DNA of 6,724 nucleotides from Kangiella sp. GTDB lineage: Bacteria > Pseudomonadota > Gammaproteobacteria > Enterobacterales > Kangiellaceae. Shown piece after piece: positions 4,848 through 6,724 of the stretch; the stretch's first letter is position 1; each line of letters starts with the position of its first letter. The DNA lies in assembly GCA_026195755.1 (NCBI GenBank), contig JAPHRL010000266.1, positions 1-6,724 of the forward strand. Direction: 5' to 3'. The translations under genes and the position numbers were made by a program. The notes beneath the pieces were generated by a model that was not told where the DNA came from, searched no databases, and worked only from the letters and a program-made list of their open reading frames with translations.

Positions 4848-4914
4848 ACAAGTGAGGATGTTTTTTTATCGAGCTAAAGAGCAGATTCCAAATTACCTAA
4901 GGGTATTCCCTTTG

Positions 4915-4956
4915 GTCACAGTTTGGGCAGGCAACTCTCCAGGAGTTGCTTGTGAC
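4915..4956. repeat. Two-tier stem-loop
   Basis: The outer arms GTCACA (4915-4920) and TGTGAC (4951-4956) enclose inner arms GCAACTC (4931-4937) and GAGTTGC (4943-4949) with a 5-base loop. The outer tier has an uneven 10-versus-1-base internal loop. There is no T-run after it, so it does not look like a terminator. Confidence 0.6.
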
Positions 4957-4959
4957 TAA

Positions 4960-5050
4960 AAGGAATGCCTTTGGTACATTCCCCACATCCCTGTGGGTCA
5001 AATGACATTCCTTGAGGTTATGCTCTCTGTGGGCAAGCGTCATTCCTTAA
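4960..5050. repeat. Cluster of AAGGAATG/CATTCCTT inverted repeats around a small hairpin
   Basis: AAGGAATG (4960-4967) faces CATTCCTT (5006-5013) and again CATTCCTT (5041-5048). Between the first pair sits the hairpin CCCACA-TCCC-TGTGGG (4982-4997). Palindromes with GGAATG-type arms are a known kind of dispersed bacterial intergenic repeat; whether this one is multicopy cannot be judged from a single window. Confidence 0.45.
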
Positions 5051-5107
5051 AGGTGTTCTAAGAAGTCTGCTAGGGTCAATCTTTGGCAAAAGCCTATTAT
5101 TCTTGTC

Positions 5108-5128
5108 ATCCTGAACTAGATTCAGGAT
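5108..5128. repeat. Short dispersed-repeat-like palindrome
   Basis: ATCCTGAA (5108-5115) and TTCAGGAT (5121-5128) form an 8-bp stem with loop CTAGA, preceded by TTGTC. The layout TGTCATCCTGAA...TTCAGGATCT resembles palindromic intergenic repeats seen in many bacterial genomes. Confidence 0.6.
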
Positions 5129-5139
5129 CTGCTCTTATT

Positions 5140-5188
5140 TGATGGGTTATACCCAAGGGGGAGGCCCGGCGTTGGCCGTAACCCATCA
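5140..5188. repeat. GATGGGTTA-type palindrome, copy 1
   Basis: TGATGGGTTA (5140-5149) and TAACCCATCA (5179-5188) form a 10-bp stem around a 29-base GC-rich interior containing two GGCC blocks. It shares its arms with the copy at 5200-5229 and is unrelated to the GGGCGATTC repeats near the transposase relic. Confidence 0.75.
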
Positions 5189-5199
5189 AGAAAGCAGTC

Positions 5200-5229
5200 G
5201 ATGGGTTACGCTCAAAGAGCTAACCCATC
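5200..5229. repeat. GATGGGTTA-type palindrome, copy 2
   Basis: GATGGGTTA (5200-5208) and TAACCCATC (5221-5229) form a 9-bp stem, continued by GCTC/GAGC (5210-5213, 5217-5220) after a bulged C, closing on loop AAA. It lies 11 bases after copy 1 and has the same arm sequence but a different interior. Confidence 0.75.
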
Positions 5230-5335
5230 CTATAATTGGCACCTCCTCGTGATTTTTTAACCTATGGGACTGAGTCTTCGACTTTATACCGATATGGTTT
5301 ACACTGACCGCATCTTTGAATGACTTAATTTTGTT

Positions 5336-6724
5336 ATGACTATGATTCGTCCAGTTATCTATACCCTTGCCAGCTTACTGCTGACTCTTATGCTGAGCTT
5401 TGCTGCCAATGCAAGCTCTGAGAGCAAAGAAGCGCCAGCGATTATTGATTATCAGAGTATTCATCATCCGGTGGTGGCCGAAAACGGCATGGTGGTGTCG
5501 CAGCAATATATTGCCAGCCGCGTAGGTCGTGATATTTTGCGCAAAGGTGGTAATGCGGTTGACGCTGCGGTGGCGACGTCGTTAGCCTTGGCAGTGGTTC
5601 TGCCACGCGCTGGTAACTTGGGTGGTGGCGGTTTTATGCTGGTTCACCTGGCCGAGAAAGGCGAGACGGTGGCGATTGATTATCGTGAAATGGCACCTGC
5701 TAAAGCGCATCGCAATCTGTTTCTGAATGCTGATGGCAGTGTGAATCCGATTAAAGCGCGCTTTAGCCATTTGTCTGCAGGGGTGCCGGGAACCGTTGCG
5801 GGCATGGAGTTAGCCTTGGAGCAATACGGAACCTTGGAGTGGGAAGAGGTTATTCAGCCGGCCATTGATTTGGCGGAGAATGGATTTGAGGTGACTTGGG
5901 ACTTGTCGAATAACCTTGAGCGCCGCCGTAGTCGCATGCTCAATGAAGCGACTCGTAAGGCTTTTTATAAAGAGGATGGTTCTACCTACCAGGCTGGCGA
6001 AATTTTTAAGCAACCTGATTTGGCCTGGTCGCTAAAGCAACTTCAGAAACACGGATCCAAAGCTTTTTATGAAGGTGAGATTGCCAAGCGACTGGTTGCG
6101 GATATGGCAAAGCATGGCGGCCTGATTACGCTGGAAGACCTTGCTAATTATAAGCCTGTGGTTCGCAAGCCATTAACCGGCGATTATCGTGGGCACCAGA
6201 TTGTAACCATGCCTCCATCCAGCTCCGGTGGTGTGCACCTGATTCAAATGCTCAACATTCTTGAGCATTTCTCGATTAAAGAGATGGGCGTCAATTCTGC
6301 CAATTCTATCCACGTCATGACCGAAAGCATGAAGCGTGCTTATGCTGATCGCAGCAAGCACCTTGGCGATACCGATTTTTATGACGTGCCCTTAGAATGG
6401 CTAACCAGCAAAGAGTATGCCAAGAAGCTGGCCAAGACCATTGAAATGGATAAGGTGACGCCATCCAGCGAGATTAGTGCTGGTACAAAACCAAAATACG
6501 AAAGCCCAGACACCACGCATTTTTCGGTGGTGGATAAATGGGGCAATGCAGTTTCCAATACCTATACCCTGAACTTTTCCTATGGCTCAGGGATTGTTGC
6601 TGAAGGCACCGGGATATTACTTAACAACGAAATGGATGATTTTTCCTCCAAGCCCGGTACGCCGAATGCCTATGGTTTGATTGGTGGTGAAGCCAATGCC
6701 ATTGAGCCTAAAAAGCGCCCCTTA
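5336..6724 (+). CDS. ggt: Gamma-glutamyltransferase precursor, periplasmic (partial, first 463 residues)
   Basis: GGT cleaves and transfers the gamma-glutamyl group of glutathione and related compounds in the periplasm. The gene runs off the right edge. E. coli Ggt is 580 residues, so roughly the last 115 are missing. Seen: a signal peptide (residues 1-26, hydrophobic core 7-23, probable cleavage after ANA); the large-subunit motifs GGNAVDAAVA, NLGGGGFM, YREMAPAKA (Arg117, equivalent to the E. coli substrate-binding Arg114) and PGTVAGME; then YADRSKHLGD. The autocleavage site is DTTHFSVVD: Thr393 (codon 6512-6514) would become the N-terminal nucleophile of the small subunit. It is followed by YTLNFSYGSGIVAEGTGILLNN and MDDFSSKPG. 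The motifs are intact, so it is probably active. The start at 5336 gives the full signal peptide; an ATG two codons later (5342) is an alternative, and neither has a clear Shine-Dalgarno sequence. It is not linked functionally to the ubi genes. Confidence 0.97.
   Translation, partial: MTMIRPVIYTLASLLLTLMLSFAANASSESKEAPAIIDYQSIHHPVVAENGMVVSQQYIASRVGRDILRKGGNAVDAAVATSLALAVVLPRAGNLGGGGFMLVHLAEKGETVAIDYREMAPAKAHRNLFLNADGSVNPIKARFSHLSAGVPGTVAGMELALEQYGTLEWEEVIQPAIDLAENGFEVTWDLSNNLERRRSRMLNEATRKAFYKEDGSTYQAGEIFKQPDLAWSLKQLQKHGSKAFYEGEIAKRLVADMAKHGGLITLEDLANYKPVVRKPLTGDYRGHQIVTMPPSSSGGVHLIQMLNILEHFSIKEMGVNSANSIHVMTESMKRAYADRSKHLGDTDFYDVPLEWLTSKEYAKKLAKTIEMDKVTPSSEISAGTKPKYESPDTTHFSVVDKWGNAVSNTYTLNFSYGSGIVAEGTGILLNNEMDDFSSKPGTPNAYGLIGGEANAIEPKKRPL

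Larger units (their letters stand above)
4848..5335. other. Non-coding intergenic mosaic of palindromes between the ubiUV operon promoter and ggt
   Basis: No plausible gene is seen on either strand. The stretch holds several unrelated imperfect palindromes (listed separately) and short recurrences of CATTCC/GGAATG (4962-4967, 4978-4983, 5006-5011, 5041-5046). The last 105 bases before ggt have no clear Shine-Dalgarno sequence and no convincing promoter; a TATAAT at 5231-5236 lacks a -35 partner, and a TACACT lies near 5300. Confidence 0.6.

Noticed and set aside
4915..4997. Stem-loops considered as rho-independent terminators.
   Set aside because: No gene ends into them on either strand and no T-run follows either hairpin.
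5231..5236. TATAAT as a -10 box for ggt.
   Set aside because: No -35-like hexamer lies 16-18 bases upstream, and it abuts the GATGGGTTA palindrome; it would also give a leader of about 100 bases. Kept only as a remark.
5237..5251. TGGCAC, resembling the -24 element of a sigma54 promoter before ggt.
   Set aside because: The expected TGC-type -12 element at the right distance is absent (CGTG instead).
5582..6361. Three open frames of 62-67 residues on the minus strand within ggt.
   Set aside because: They lie opposite a clearly coding, well-conserved gene and have no recognisable features.

Overview
The window looks like chromosomal DNA of a facultatively anaerobic gammaproteobacterium of moderate GC. 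This rests on an Rsx/Rnf electron-transport operon, the UbiT/UbiU/UbiV set for oxygen-independent ubiquinone synthesis, an Enterobacteria-like periplasmic gamma-glutamyltransferase and FNR-type sites. The species cannot be named from sequence alone.

Layout. 1-952 (minus): 5' part of rsxB, cut by the window edge, and complete rsxA, with a promoter near 1042-1070 and an FNR-like half-conserved site at 1091-1104. 1138-1905: a REP/RAYT module, made of a REP-associated tyrosine transposase gene broken by one in-frame stop and flanked by short palindromes, several carrying a GTAG-type foot. 1958-2571 (plus): FNR-like site, -10 box and ubiT. 2541-4707 (minus): a compact operon, chorismate mutase (AroQ fold) - ubiU - ubiV, whose last gene overlaps the 3' end of ubiT tail to tail by 31 bp. 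4729-4847: its leader, with a 19-bp inverted repeat, a -10 box and a perfect FNR box. 4848-5335: non-coding mosaic of several palindrome families. 5336-6724 (plus): ggt, complete signal peptide and large subunit plus the start of the small subunit, cut by the window edge.

How it fits together. UbiU and UbiV are U32-family Fe-S proteins that carry out hydroxylations of ubiquinone synthesis without O2, helped by the SCP2 lipid-binding protein UbiT. Both transcription units have an FNR-type site exactly 22 bases upstream of a -10 hexamer, the geometry of a class II FNR-activated promoter (about -41.5). The chorismate mutase at the head of the ubiUV operon is the most suggestive feature. Its product is prephenate, and other U32 hydroxylases (RlhA, TrhP) have been linked genetically to prephenate. 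The operon may therefore package an O2-free hydroxylase with the enzyme that makes its oxygen donor.

The main oddity is that UbiU has Arg at residue 169, where E. coli UbiU has one of its four [4Fe-4S] cysteines. This is one base away from Cys. UbiV keeps all four of its cysteines.
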